Origin: Planctobacterium marinum
Lineage (GTDB): Bacteria > Pseudomonadota > Gammaproteobacteria > Enterobacterales > Alteromonadaceae
Reading direction: 5' to 3'
DNA: 64,000 nt
Assembly: GCF_036322805.1 (NCBI RefSeq)
Contig: NZ_AP027272.1
Coordinates: 4,588,001-4,652,000, forward strand
Below, one piece after another: positions 39,949 through 49,025 of the stretch. Position 1 is the stretch's first letter. Every line of letters begins with the position of its first letter. The notes under the pieces are model-generated. The model ran no database searches. It saw nothing but the letters and a program-made list of their open reading frames with translations, and was not told the origin of the DNA. The translations under genes and the position numbers were made by a program.

Positions 39949-41166
39949 TCATCGCAGGCCCAATACCACATCGGATATCAGATAATTACCATTGTAGATA
40001 GGATGCGGCTCACCTAAAGCATCCATAGCAAAGTAGCGCTGCTCTTCTTCCGGTAAGCCCTCATAACCACCAATCACCTGATACAACCAGGCTTCCGGTT
40101 CAAATTCTAATTGCTGCTGATGGTGATAATCCAGCGCCGTAATATAAGCGCCGCTTTCGATCACTTCGCAGAAGTAGGCATCTACCGCTTTACTCAGTTT
40201 ATCTTCGTCCAGGGCTACTTCCTGTTGCTCTTCAATCTTAATATTGCGAGCCGAGCGCTCCGGTTGGGCTTTTTTAAGATGACGGAAATCCCGGATACTG
40301 CTGACAATGGACTGTAAGTCCAGTTCGTGTTCGCTGTTGAGTACGTCCACTGCTGCAGACTGTATCATGCTTTGCGCCACATTAAACAGTGCTGGGACCG
40401 CGCTCATCTTAGTGTAATCAGAAGGCACAAAATCTGGCTGTTGTTCACTGTGCAGCAAGAAGCCTTTAAGCAGGCGGGTACGGCCACGATACTCGCGAAA
40501 GCGTCCCAATAACTCTAATAACTTCGCCTGAACGATAGCCAATTCCTGGGTACAGCGGGCAAAGCTGTTTTGTAACACCACCACCAGTAAATGGCGCAGA
40601 TCGCGATCACTGCCCGCCACTTGCACCAGCTCATCAAAACGGATCATTTCCAGCTGGTTCAGCAGGTCGCTCACCTGAGACTGTGCTAGTTCGTTTTCAC
40701 GAATCTTAGCATCCAGGCTATCCACATAGCCGAACTCGTTATTAATACGACCGAACAGCACACGCACGCCATTACTGAGCATGTCAGTGAGTACATACAC
40801 CTGCTCGGTAAGATTGTTTAAATGGGCCTGGGCCTGCTCAAAACGCTGATTGTGCAGGGCTTCTTTGTAGTGCTGAGATAATGTCGTTAGTGCCGCAATG
40901 GCGCTACCGATATTGGCATTGATGTGGCGGTTGCGCTCATCATTTAGTCCGGCTTCCAGCAGGTTACGCACCGCGCTTTTCAGGCGCAGGTCAGCATCCG
41001 GTTCAGGACGCCATAAGATGTTCAGCGTTTTTAATTGATCCAGTACTTTCGGTGATACCTGCGATTCATCAACACCGCCAGTGAGATAGGCCTGCATAAT
41101 AATATCGGAGTGGCGACTCAAGGCATTGAGTAGCCGCACGCCCGCTTGCTGCAGATTCTTACTCAC
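39949..41166 (-). CDS. mksF: MksF/JetA-like kleisin subunit of an SMC complex
   Basis: 405 residues, largely helical, with an N-terminal winged-helix-like part (LLNALSRHSDIIMQAYLTGG..., DQLKTLNILWRPEPDADLRLKSAVRNLLEAGLND) and a long central helical bundle, as in MukF/MksF kleisins that bridge the SMC heads. It starts with GTG overlapping the stop of the MksE-like gene by 4 bp (GTGA). It is last in the operon SMC-MksE-MksF. No motif identifies it alone; the call rests on operon position, size and helical pattern. Confidence 0.65.
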   Translation of the reverse strand: MSKNLQQAGVRLLNALSRHSDIIMQAYLTGGVDESQVSPKVLDQLKTLNILWRPEPDADLRLKSAVRNLLEAGLNDERNRHINANIGSAIAALTTLSQHYKEALHNQRFEQAQAHLNNLTEQVYVLTDMLSNGVRVLFGRINNEFGYVDSLDAKIRENELAQSQVSDLLNQLEMIRFDELVQVAGSDRDLRHLLVVVLQNSFARCTQELAIVQAKLLELLGRFREYRGRTRLLKGFLLHSEQQPDFVPSDYTKMSAVPALFNVAQSMIQSAAVDVLNSEHELDLQSIVSSIRDFRHLKKAQPERSARNIKIEEQQEVALDEDKLSKAVDAYFCEVIESGAYITALDYHHQQQLEFEPEAWLYQVIGGYEGLPEEEQRYFAMDALGEPHPIYNGNYLISDVVLGLR

Positions 41167-41798
41167 AGCAGGCTCTCCTGTTTCGCCGCCATTTCTGCTT
41201 GCTGAGACAAGGACAGATTCTCGGCATCATCAATAAAACGCAACACCTCAAACAGATAATCAATTTTTCCGGTGGCGATAAATAGCTGCTTTTCCGGGTT
41301 GGGTTTCAGCAGATACCCCAAGTCCACCAGACGTTTAAATACCTGCTTTATCTGCCCATCTAAAGTGGTACTGGTAGAACCGAACAAGCGATAACGAGAA
41401 ATCTTCTCAATCTGCTCAGCAAATGCAGGAGTGTCCTCAATCACGCTTTGCAATTCATTGAGTCGAATCGGTAAGCCGCGACTCACTGGCATGTCGCTGC
41501 CAGCTGCTTCTTGCACCAGCAATAACCACTCCACCAGCGGCAACAGATTATTGGCGATATCCTGAAACTGACTACTGAGTACTTTGCGCTCTTTATCGGC
41601 CAAATCCTGATAGGCGGCATAATACACTTCGCCTTCGGCGGCCGTAGCCAGGGTGCGGTTTAACAAATTAAGTTGTGTTTCAATTTTTTGTGCGTTGCTT
41701 TCACCGCTCAAATAACGCCAGGCCTCTTCGTCACTCACTTCACAAATAAACTGTCCGGATAACAGCTGCTCCAGCACCAATCCTTGTTGTGTCATCAT
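41163..41798 (-). CDS. mksE: MksE/JetB-like subunit of an SMC complex
   Basis: 211 residues with mixed helix-winged-helix character: VLEQLLSGQFICEVSDEEAWRYLSG at the start and the C-terminal wing IKQVFKRLVDLGYLLKPNPEKQLFIATGKIDYLFEVLRFI, typical of MukE/MksE/DUF4194 proteins that bind the kleisin and DNA. Overlaps both neighbours by 4 bp (ATGA upstream, GTGA downstream), which implies fixed stoichiometry through coupled translation. Assignment rests on size, fold pattern and operon context. Confidence 0.7.
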   Translation of the reverse strand: MMTQQGLVLEQLLSGQFICEVSDEEAWRYLSGESNAQKIETQLNLLNRTLATAAEGEVYYAAYQDLADKERKVLSSQFQDIANNLLPLVEWLLLVQEAAGSDMPVSRGLPIRLNELQSVIEDTPAFAEQIEKISRYRLFGSTSTTLDGQIKQVFKRLVDLGYLLKPNPEKQLFIATGKIDYLFEVLRFIDDAENLSLSQQAEMAAKQESLL

Positions 41799-44700
41799 GC
41801 TTGTGTCTCCTCAGTTTTGGCGTCTGTTTGGCCGCTGTTATTTTTATCCTGGTGCTCGTCATCTAACATGCGCAAGGCGTTTTTCGCTTTCTCCTGCAGC
41901 TTTTGCGAAATAGCGCTGACTTTCGGCTGCACCACCTGCAAACGGCGTTTGGCTTTATCGATAATGTAGCGATTTTCAAACAGGGCCAGCACGTCAGAAT
42001 CCGGATTCGGAAACGCTCCTAATACGTGGATGTTATTCTTTTCGCAGGCGTCAAAGATCTTCTTCACGTTATTATGGTGCAGCGTGCCTAATTCATCGAT
42101 AGGCCAATGTACCGTGGCTGCTGAATGGCCGCGTAATAACCGGGTAAAGGCCAATAGGAACTTACATAAAATCAGGTAAGCCATACCATGGCTGGAAGAC
42201 TCATTCAATTGTCTGTCAGTGCGGATCACCAGATCGCTGTTACCTTCTTTTAAACGCAGCTCAATATCTAACAACCGACTTATGCCACCGGATAAGGCTG
42301 CACGGCCTAAGATGTCCAGCACCTGACGCATGCTGGCGCCATAAACCTCATCCGGTAAACTATCGGCTCCGGTACTCATCCATTGCTGATGTAATTCGTT
42401 AAAGCGGGTGAGTTCCGGCCAGAATTCCAGCTCGGTAATGCGCGAGCGAATTTTCACCGCCGAGTCGGAGACACCGTCCAGGAACAGCTCTTCGTCTACC
42501 TCACGGGTGATGCGTTTACTTTGCCCCAAGATGCGCTTATCAATATCCGCCAGAACGTGGAAGTATTGAGTCAGATCGGCACCAAAGATGCGCCCCTGCT
42601 CTTTTAAACCATTGAGTTTTTGCGGTACCACTTCATTGAGCAACTGATCCAGATGCGTTACCAGCTTGCGGTATTCCACCACAGGCATGCCCTGCTCAGA
42701 CTTATAACTGCAGGCTTCGCGGGCATGTTCCCAGATATCCGATAAGCCAGTACCCGATTGGGCGGCAATCAGGTGATCAAAGTGTTCTACGTGGTGTTTA
42801 ACCGCATCAGCAAGGCTACTGAAGGACGCCAACAACTCATCACTTTCACTGATGCGTTGGGCAACACTGCCCGCCATACCCAAGGCTTCGCTATCTGCCA
42901 CTTTCGGTAATGGCAGTTTCACCAATGCTTTGTGGATGCGCTTAGCATTGTCGTGCTGTTCCTGTTGGGTGCGCAGTTGTTGCTCAGTGTCCGTCTGACT
43001 TTCTTTGCGGGCCTGACGCGCCGATTGATAGCTTTGCTGCTCCTGCTCCAGATTGCGCTGAGCATCGGCTTGTTGCTTTTTGGCCTGAGTGAGTTTTTGC
43101 TGCCACTGCATTTTCTGCCCAGTGAACACATTTTTGTACCAGCGCTGATACTCTTCAATTTTGTGTTTGTTGTTCACCGTGTGTTGAATGTCTTTTTTCA
43201 GTTGTTCCAACTGCTTTTTCAGACTGCCAATTTCATCCACATCCACACCGCGCTTGGCCATTTCGTCTTCCAGAAATTGCTGACAAGCTTTTTTGTCTTC
43301 TTCTGCCTGACGTTTAGCGGAGGCCATTTGCTGTTTGAGCTGCTGGATTTTTTCATCGCTGGCATCAATCAGCTGTTCCCAGTGAAATTTCTGCTCTAAC
43401 TCTTGCTGGGTCTGACGCTCGTTTGATTCTTCGATGGCTTCTACTTCAGCGTGATTGAGCTTGCTGAGTTTGTCCTGAATTTGTTTTAAGGCTTTTTTGC
43501 TGTTGAGTTTGCGCTCCGACAAGACCTGACGATATTCCGCCAACAATTGCTCTTTGTCTTGCTGCGCCCGCTGACGGTTAGACAGAGCGGTATTTAGTTG
43601 CGCTTTTAACTTGGCTTTATCCAGCTCCAGCTCGCGAATTTCTTCACTGGCTTTGGACAAGCGCTGCTCTATGGCACTTTGCTGCTCAGATAATTGCGAT
43701 AACGCCGTTTGGATCACCTCCAGTTTTTCCCGTAAAGCCACCTCTGATTGGGCGTATTCCGGCAGGGCGACAGTGCTGAGATCCAGCTTCAAACCAAACA
43801 ATTCATCGGATTGCACATTAAAGTGGGGTTTTAAATCGGTGCGGTTTAACAGCTCCGGCTGTACGACTTTACCCAGGGTCTCTTGCCAGTCTGGCATCTG
43901 TGCTCGCAGGTATTCCAATAAAGAATGATTGCCGGGATAAAGGAGCCCTTCTACTCGTTTAAGCTCCTGCTCTTTCGCCTGGTATTGTTTGCGTACTTCT
44001 TGCAGCTCGGTATCGATACCTGCGCGCGCTTTGACGCTGGTTTCCAGCTGGTTATCGATGCTGGTTAAACGCTGACGCACTGCATCTTCCGCTTCAGATG
44101 CTTCGCGAGTAGCAGCGTCTTGCAGCTCTAATTGATTCTGTTCAAATTCGGTAAATCCGGCACTTTGCAGACGAGTAGTCGCTTCCGTCTCCTGAATTTT
44201 CAGCTGTGCTTTTTGCTGGGCATAACTGTCTTTCAGTTCGTGAATTTCTTCACGGCACTGACTCTGAATGGATTGCAGTGCCAGTTGCTGATCGGATTTT
44301 AGCTGGGCTTTGTGCTCGCTTTCTTGTAACTGTGCTTCACCTAATTCATCCAACTGGGCACTGAGCTTCTCACTCATTTCAGCGATACGACGGTTATAAG
44401 TGGCTTCGATGTCCTGGTGCTTTTCAGTGAGCAATGCATAGCGACCACTTAAGGTGCCTTGCTCGTCCTGCCATTGTGGTAACTGTTGCAGGTTTTGCTG
44501 CAGGGTATCAATGTCCTGCTCTTGCCAGCTGTCGTATTCATCTTCGATTTGATTCAGATCCCGCTCAAACTTTTGCGTGTCGGCTTTGGCTTCTGATAAC
44601 TGTTGGTTCAGATCATCTCGCAGCTGTTGCCATTGGGCGTCCGCCACCTTATTTTCCGCGATTAAGCCTTCTAACTTGTCTTTCAGCTTTACCAGGTTGG

Positions 44701-45544
44701 CGGCGAGAATAGCCACGTCCTGATCGATCTGTACTTCAATGGCCCCAAGGCGTTGTTCGGTTTGCTGTAACTGCTGCTCGGTTTCCTGCAATTTGGCAAA
44801 TTCAGGGCGTATGGCATCAAATTCCTGAATCAAACGACATTCGCGGATCCAGTTATCCACATGGGCGGGTTTTAAACTGGAAACCGGCGGCTGTACACCA
44901 TCTTCTTCCAGGATGGCACCAATCATGGTTTTGATGGTTTCCATCTTGCCTTCTTTGGAATGCACCGCGCGCGCCAGCTTCTCAATATGGCGCATATGCT
45001 GACTGGCGGCACACAAACTGAAGACTCGGGCATAACCGATAAGATCCCGTGAATCGGGGCAGCTATTCATCAGAGTGCGATCATTCTGAATAACACCGCG
45101 AAACGCTTTGTTATTCATCAAGTTAGACACCAGAATATTCTGCTTCTTAAACTGCCTGCCCAGTTCCGACATGGTCAGGGATGTGAATTCTCCCGGCTTG
45201 TGCTCAAACACGTAGTCGTCCAGGGCAAAGGGCTTAGCCACTAAACGATATTGCACTCCCGTACCATTGGAGGACAATACCAGCTGACACACATTGTCTT
45301 CGTGCTGACAATATTCGTAAATTATAAAACTGGATTCTCTAGGTAAGTACCAACGCTCAAAACTATCGCGTGTGGCGGGTACCACGCGGCTGGGAGATTC
45401 GCCATAAAATACCGGAACCAGACGCTGTAAAGTGGTTTTACCGGAGGCATTGGTACCACAAATATTGGTGTGGCCCTGCAGTTTTAATTCTACGCGCCCG
45501 GGCAGGTGCGTATCGATGAGAATAATTCGTTGTAAACCAGGCAT
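41795..45544 (-). CDS. mksB: MksB/JetC-like SMC ATPase (condensin-like)
   Basis: 1249 residues with SMC architecture. N-terminal Walker A GTNASGKTT (30-38); two very long Gln/Glu/Lys-rich coiled coils separated by a hinge-like region near 600; C-terminal signature-like SSSHGMAYLILCKFLL and Walker B VHWPIDELG (Asp1150, Glu1151), then a switch-like GAFPNPDSDVL. MukB/MksB complexes extrude DNA loops for chromosome organisation; Wadjet (JetABCD) complexes also cleave plasmids through JetD. This protein heads the operon, the reverse of the usual F-E-B order, and no JetD/MksG nuclease gene is present. A sparse Lys/Gln tail ends the protein. Confidence 0.8.
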   Translation of the reverse strand: MPGLQRIILIDTHLPGRVELKLQGHTNICGTNASGKTTLQRLVPVFYGESPSRVVPATRDSFERWYLPRESSFIIYEYCQHEDNVCQLVLSSNGTGVQYRLVAKPFALDDYVFEHKPGEFTSLTMSELGRQFKKQNILVSNLMNNKAFRGVIQNDRTLMNSCPDSRDLIGYARVFSLCAASQHMRHIEKLARAVHSKEGKMETIKTMIGAILEEDGVQPPVSSLKPAHVDNWIRECRLIQEFDAIRPEFAKLQETEQQLQQTEQRLGAIEVQIDQDVAILAANLVKLKDKLEGLIAENKVADAQWQQLRDDLNQQLSEAKADTQKFERDLNQIEDEYDSWQEQDIDTLQQNLQQLPQWQDEQGTLSGRYALLTEKHQDIEATYNRRIAEMSEKLSAQLDELGEAQLQESEHKAQLKSDQQLALQSIQSQCREEIHELKDSYAQQKAQLKIQETEATTRLQSAGFTEFEQNQLELQDAATREASEAEDAVRQRLTSIDNQLETSVKARAGIDTELQEVRKQYQAKEQELKRVEGLLYPGNHSLLEYLRAQMPDWQETLGKVVQPELLNRTDLKPHFNVQSDELFGLKLDLSTVALPEYAQSEVALREKLEVIQTALSQLSEQQSAIEQRLSKASEEIRELELDKAKLKAQLNTALSNRQRAQQDKEQLLAEYRQVLSERKLNSKKALKQIQDKLSKLNHAEVEAIEESNERQTQQELEQKFHWEQLIDASDEKIQQLKQQMASAKRQAEEDKKACQQFLEDEMAKRGVDVDEIGSLKKQLEQLKKDIQHTVNNKHKIEEYQRWYKNVFTGQKMQWQQKLTQAKKQQADAQRNLEQEQQSYQSARQARKESQTDTEQQLRTQQEQHDNAKRIHKALVKLPLPKVADSEALGMAGSVAQRISESDELLASFSSLADAVKHHVEHFDHLIAAQSGTGLSDIWEHAREACSYKSEQGMPVVEYRKLVTHLDQLLNEVVPQKLNGLKEQGRIFGADLTQYFHVLADIDKRILGQSKRITREVDEELFLDGVSDSAVKIRSRITELEFWPELTRFNELHQQWMSTGADSLPDEVYGASMRQVLDILGRAALSGGISRLLDIELRLKEGNSDLVIRTDRQLNESSSHGMAYLILCKFLLAFTRLLRGHSAATVHWPIDELGTLHHNNVKKIFDACEKNNIHVLGAFPNPDSDVLALFENRYIIDKAKRRLQVVQPKVSAISQKLQEKAKNALRMLDDEHQDKNNSGQTDAKTEETQA

Positions 45545-45857
45545 AGATGTCCTAAGAAAAGATATGCGGAACGGGCGTTTTCTGTGACGCGCTACTGTTT
45601 TCTAAATGGAGGTAATTATGCCAGGTTTCAAGGCACTTGTATGCCAGGATTTACCTTTGTTTATTGTGTATTTTGGCGCTCTGACCTGTCCGGGCATCCA
45701 TCGATCCCAGCCACTCGTCCCAAGAGGCTCGCTATCAGTGACAAGCAAGTTAAACACCTGTTTAAATTTGAATCAATATCTCGTAAAGTAGGGGTAATTT
45801 GCTCCCCTTGATTTATGGAAGAGTCACTTGCTAAATACCAATAACAACTGTCAAAAA
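45545..45857. other. 313-bp spacer between the Mks and TonB2 operons
   Basis: Divergent promoters must lie here. A strong SD-like TGGAGG precedes an ATG at 45618 that opens 57 codons (MPGFKALVCQDLPLFIVYFG onwards, three Cys) ending at TAG 45789-45791. It resembles no family I know, and an overlapping frame of similar length exists, so I leave it uncalled. No Fur box was seen. Confidence 0.4.
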
Positions 45858-46667
45858 ATGCGCAGTTACCTCACCTGCAGCTCAGTATTCTTTGGCTTGA
45901 TTTTCTCGGGCAACTGTCTGACCCAAGATGCAGCAGCAAAAGAGTTAGCACAAGAGAAAGCCATTGTAGCAGAAACCCACGCAAGCCTGAGTGCATCGCA
46001 ACAAACGGTGGAGCAACTGGACAATGCCACCCGCAAATTGCTGCAGGAATATCAGAACATCATGCAGCGCAACGACTACCAGCAGTATTATCAGTTTCAA
46101 TTAGAACAACTGGCTAAAGAACAACAAACCGAAATTGCCAACCTTGAGCAGCAGCTAGAAGAGCTGGCTTATCTGGAGCTTACCTTAATGCCTCTGATGC
46201 AGAGTATATTGGTAGCGCTGGAGGAATTTGTCGCCGTCGATTTGCCCTTCAAACAACAGGAACGGCTCGCTGGTGTGCAGCAACTGCGGCAACGTGTGAA
46301 TAGCAGCAGTTTATCTCTGCCGGAAAAGTACCGATTACTTATGGAAGTATGGCAAATCGAATACGATTATGGCCGCAGTATTGAAACCTGGCGCGGCACC
46401 ATAAATCAAATAGACGGTGAAAGAGCAAAAGGTGAATCACTGGCGGTTAATTTTTTCCGATTGGGTCGGGTGGCCTTGTATTACCAAACCCCTGATGGTG
46501 CCCACAGTGCTATATGGGATCAGGAAACTAAAAGTTGGCAACCATTGGCTGTAACCTTTAACCGTCAGATCCAACAGGCTATTCAAGTGGCCGCTGAACG
46601 CGTAGCGCCCGATTTGCTTGCCCTACCTCTGCCGACACCCGGGGCGAAAGCAGGGAGCGCACAATGA
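45858..46667 (+). CDS. DUF3450 family protein of the TonB2 system
   Basis: 269 residues from the ATG at 45858, which begins the signal-like MRSYLTCSSVFFGLIFSGNC; an in-frame TTG at 45828 is possible and neither has a good SD. After the signal there is a long coiled coil (about 30-120), then LTLMPLMQSILVALEEFVAVDLPFKQQERLAGV and the conserved QIEYDYGRSIETWRG and FFRLGRVALYYQ stretches of DUF3450. These periplasmic proteins are always encoded first in TonB2/TtpC operons and are thought to support energy transduction. Its stop overlaps the ttpC start (ATGA). Confidence 0.88.
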   Translation: MRSYLTCSSVFFGLIFSGNCLTQDAAAKELAQEKAIVAETHASLSASQQTVEQLDNATRKLLQEYQNIMQRNDYQQYYQFQLEQLAKEQQTEIANLEQQLEELAYLELTLMPLMQSILVALEEFVAVDLPFKQQERLAGVQQLRQRVNSSSLSLPEKYRLLMEVWQIEYDYGRSIETWRGTINQIDGERAKGESLAVNFFRLGRVALYYQTPDGAHSAIWDQETKSWQPLAVTFNRQIQQAIQVAAERVAPDLLALPLPTPGAKAGSAQ

Positions 46668-48082
46668 AAAGACAAGTGCGAGTAAAGCTGTTTCTGCTGT
46701 TCAGCATTTTTGCCTTTCCTGCTACGGCACAAGAGAGCAGCGCTACCCAATCCCTGTTGCAAAAAGTCATCGAAGAACGGCAACAGGAAAAACAACGTAT
46801 TCAAGAGCGCGAAACGCGCTTTTTACAGGCTAAAAACCAACAGGCGCAATTACTGGCACAAGCAAAAGCCGATTTTGAGCGCTTTCAGCGACAAAACAAT
46901 CCGCTGAAACAAACCACTATGGCCAATGAACAGCGCATTGCCGAATTACAAGCACAAATCCAACAACGCAAAGCGGAGACAGGCGACCTGGACAGTGTGT
47001 TCAGACAAATGGCAGGGGATTTTAGTAGCACGCTGAATGCCTCACCTATCAGCATGCAACTACCTGAACGCCAAAAGGCATTTGAACAACTTTCCGGGGC
47101 ACAAAACGCCAATATTGAGCAGATGGAGCAGCTGTGGTTGCTGGTGCAAGAAGAGATAACTGAAGCTGGCTTAATTCAGCAATTCGATGCACCTGTAGTA
47201 CAGCCGAGTGGTGCGATCGTCAATGAGTCTGTCACCCGAGTAGGCAGCTTCAGCAGCTACACAAATGGCCAGTTTTTGCGCTTCGTACCCGAAACTCATG
47301 AGCTACTGCTCACCGGACAAGACTCGATGCAAACTCGTCAGAATCAGCGCTGGTTTGCCGCCACCCAGACACTGGACACCCTTCATGTGGATCCAAGCCA
47401 AGGGACGCTTTTGAACTTACTAGACTGGACGCCCGGCTGGCAACAACGTCTGGAGCAAGGCGGTGTAATAGGCAAAATTATCTTATCACTAGGCGCCCTG
47501 GGGTTGCTTATCATTCTATGGCGCAGCGTGTCATTACTTTGGCAACAGCAACTACTCAGGCAGCAGCTCAAAGCGTTGCAAACACCGCATTCAAACAATG
47601 CTCTGGGGCGCATTCTGTTGCGGGTATTGGCACTAAAATCAGATAAGCAAAGTCAGGACCAGGCCAACGACTTTATGACCATGGCGCAAGTACACCTGGA
47701 CGAGGCAGTACTTACAGAGGTCAATCAGTTGGAAAAGGGCCACAACCTGCTCAAACTGCTGGCAGCAACAGCACCTTTGTTGGGGCTTTTAGGTACCGTC
47801 ACCGGCATGATTGTGACTTTTCAGAGCATCAGCTTCTTTGGTAGCGGCGATCCAAAACTGATGGCTAGTGGTATCTCACAGGCACTGGTCACAACGGTAC
47901 TAGGCTTAATTGTAGCCATTCCGTTGCTGTTCGGCCACAGCCTGGTGAGTAGTCTGGCAGAGTGTATAATTCGCCGCTTAGATGAGCAAAGCGCGGGATT
48001 ATTGGCGCAATACCTGAGTGCAGCGCAAGGCCAGCCTTTGCTCTTAAATACGTCGCCCTCAATTACGTCACCAGGACAGTAA
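46664..48082 (+). CDS. ttpC: TtpC-type MotA/TolQ/ExbB proton-channel protein with periplasmic coiled coil
   Basis: 472 residues: a signal peptide (LFLLFSIFAFPATAQ), a ~200-residue periplasmic region with coiled coil, a membrane helix (VIGKIILSLGALGLLIILW), then the MotA/TolQ/ExbB domain with LLKLLAATAPLLGLLGTVTGMIVTF and SQALVTTVLGLIVAIPLLF. TtpC is the fourth component specific to TonB2 systems of Vibrio and relatives, needed with ExbB2-ExbD2-TonB2 for siderophore and other TonB-dependent uptake. Translationally coupled to DUF3450 upstream; exbB begins 2 bp after its stop. Confidence 0.9.
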   Translation: MKRQVRVKLFLLFSIFAFPATAQESSATQSLLQKVIEERQQEKQRIQERETRFLQAKNQQAQLLAQAKADFERFQRQNNPLKQTTMANEQRIAELQAQIQQRKAETGDLDSVFRQMAGDFSSTLNASPISMQLPERQKAFEQLSGAQNANIEQMEQLWLLVQEEITEAGLIQQFDAPVVQPSGAIVNESVTRVGSFSSYTNGQFLRFVPETHELLLTGQDSMQTRQNQRWFAATQTLDTLHVDPSQGTLLNLLDWTPGWQQRLEQGGVIGKIILSLGALGLLIILWRSVSLLWQQQLLRQQLKALQTPHSNNALGRILLRVLALKSDKQSQDQANDFMTMAQVHLDEAVLTEVNQLEKGHNLLKLLAATAPLLGLLGTVTGMIVTFQSISFFGSGDPKLMASGISQALVTTVLGLIVAIPLLFGHSLVSSLAECIIRRLDEQSAGLLAQYLSAAQGQPLLLNTSPSITSPGQ

Positions 48083-48083
48083 C

Positions 48084-48617
48084 ATGACCTTGTACAACAG
48101 CTTATTGAGCTTTATGGCCCAAGGTGGACCGGTACTCTGGGCCGTCGCGGTCACCAGTTTGCTATTGTGGCTGTGTATTTTTGAGCGCGGTTTTTTCTAC
48201 CGTTTTGAATATCCCAAAGCGCGAAGTGCCAAGGTACAGGCGTGGCAACAGTTGACCAATCACGATTCGCCACCCGGACGGGCTATTCGGCAGCAATTTT
48301 TATGCGATTTATCCTTACTTTTGCACGCCAGATTAAAACTCATCAATACCCTCATCATGCTCTGTCCACTGATCGGGTTAACCGGCACAGTCACGGGCAT
48401 GATCAGCTTGTTTGATTCCATCGCCATCAATGGCAATAGTGAGATAAAAGCCATTTCCGCAGGAATTTACCGCGCCATTTTACCCACCCTGGCGGGATTG
48501 GTAACCGGACTTTCAGGTTATTATTTTGCTATGCGGTTTAACCAAAAAGCGCAGTTGCAGGAATTGCTATTGGCCGAAGACCTGGTGGCCTGTACACAAC
48601 CGGAGCAACAGCGATGA
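48084..48617 (+). CDS. exbB: ExbB2 proton-channel subunit
   Basis: 177 residues with three membrane helices: VLWAVAVTSLLLWLCIFERG, LNTLIMLCPLIGLTGTVTGMI and ISAGIYRAILPTLAGLVTGLSG. The LxGTVTGM and P-T-x-A-G motifs line the ExbB pentamer pore. With ExbD it harvests the proton gradient for TonB. Short ExbB of this size is typical of TonB2 loci. Stop overlaps exbD start by 4 bp. Confidence 0.92.
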   Translation: MTLYNSLLSFMAQGGPVLWAVAVTSLLLWLCIFERGFFYRFEYPKARSAKVQAWQQLTNHDSPPGRAIRQQFLCDLSLLLHARLKLINTLIMLCPLIGLTGTVTGMISLFDSIAINGNSEIKAISAGIYRAILPTLAGLVTGLSGYYFAMRFNQKAQLQELLLAEDLVACTQPEQQR

Positions 48618-49024
48618 GTTACCACCGACACAAGCGCCAAACTCAACAGGCAGAGCTGGATATGACGCCGATGCTGGACATCGTATTTATCATGCTGATC
48701 TTTTTTATCGTTACCACCTCCTTCGTAAAAGAATCAGGCGTGGAAGTGAATGCGCCGCAAGCCCAAACCGGCACTACCCAAAACGCCAATATTTTTGTTG
48801 CCATCACCGCCGAAGGTGATGTCTGGATTGATAAACGGCTGGTAGATTTACGCTCAGTGCGCACCATAGTGGCGCGCCTGCACGCAGAAAATCCGCAAAG
48901 TAGTGTGGTGATCCAGTCGGACAATCAGGCACGCACCCGCGAACTGGTGAGTGTAATGGACCAAATTCGAATGGCCGGCATAAACAACGTCGCGATTGCC
49001 ACCGACAGCAGTAACCCGCAATAA
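48614..49024 (+). CDS. exbD: ExbD2 energising subunit
   Basis: 136 residues: a cytoplasmic start, a single helix DMTPMLDIVFIMLIFFIVTT with the essential proton-carrying Asp22, and a periplasmic domain (EVNAPQAQTG... VVIQSDNQARTRELVSVMDQIRMAG...VAIAT), as in all ExbD/TolR proteins. Works as a dimer in the ExbB pentamer. tonB starts 1 bp after the stop. Confidence 0.93.
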   Translation: MSYHRHKRQTQQAELDMTPMLDIVFIMLIFFIVTTSFVKESGVEVNAPQAQTGTTQNANIFVAITAEGDVWIDKRLVDLRSVRTIVARLHAENPQSSVVIQSDNQARTRELVSVMDQIRMAGINNVAIATDSSNPQ

Positions 49025-49025
49025 C

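Noticed and set aside
42932-43399. 155-codon hydrophobic frame opposite the SMC coiled coil
   Set aside because: Leu/Phe-rich translation is the expected antisense of Gln/Glu/Lys-rich coiled-coil codons, not a membrane protein.
39949-45544. Complete Wadjet plasmid-defence system
   Set aside because: The JetD/MksG nuclease gene is absent from the operon and the gene order differs from jetABCD.
45584-45811. 75-codon plus-strand frame in the Mks-TonB2 spacer
   Set aside because: No ribosome-binding site, overlaps a better-supported short frame, composition not protein-like.
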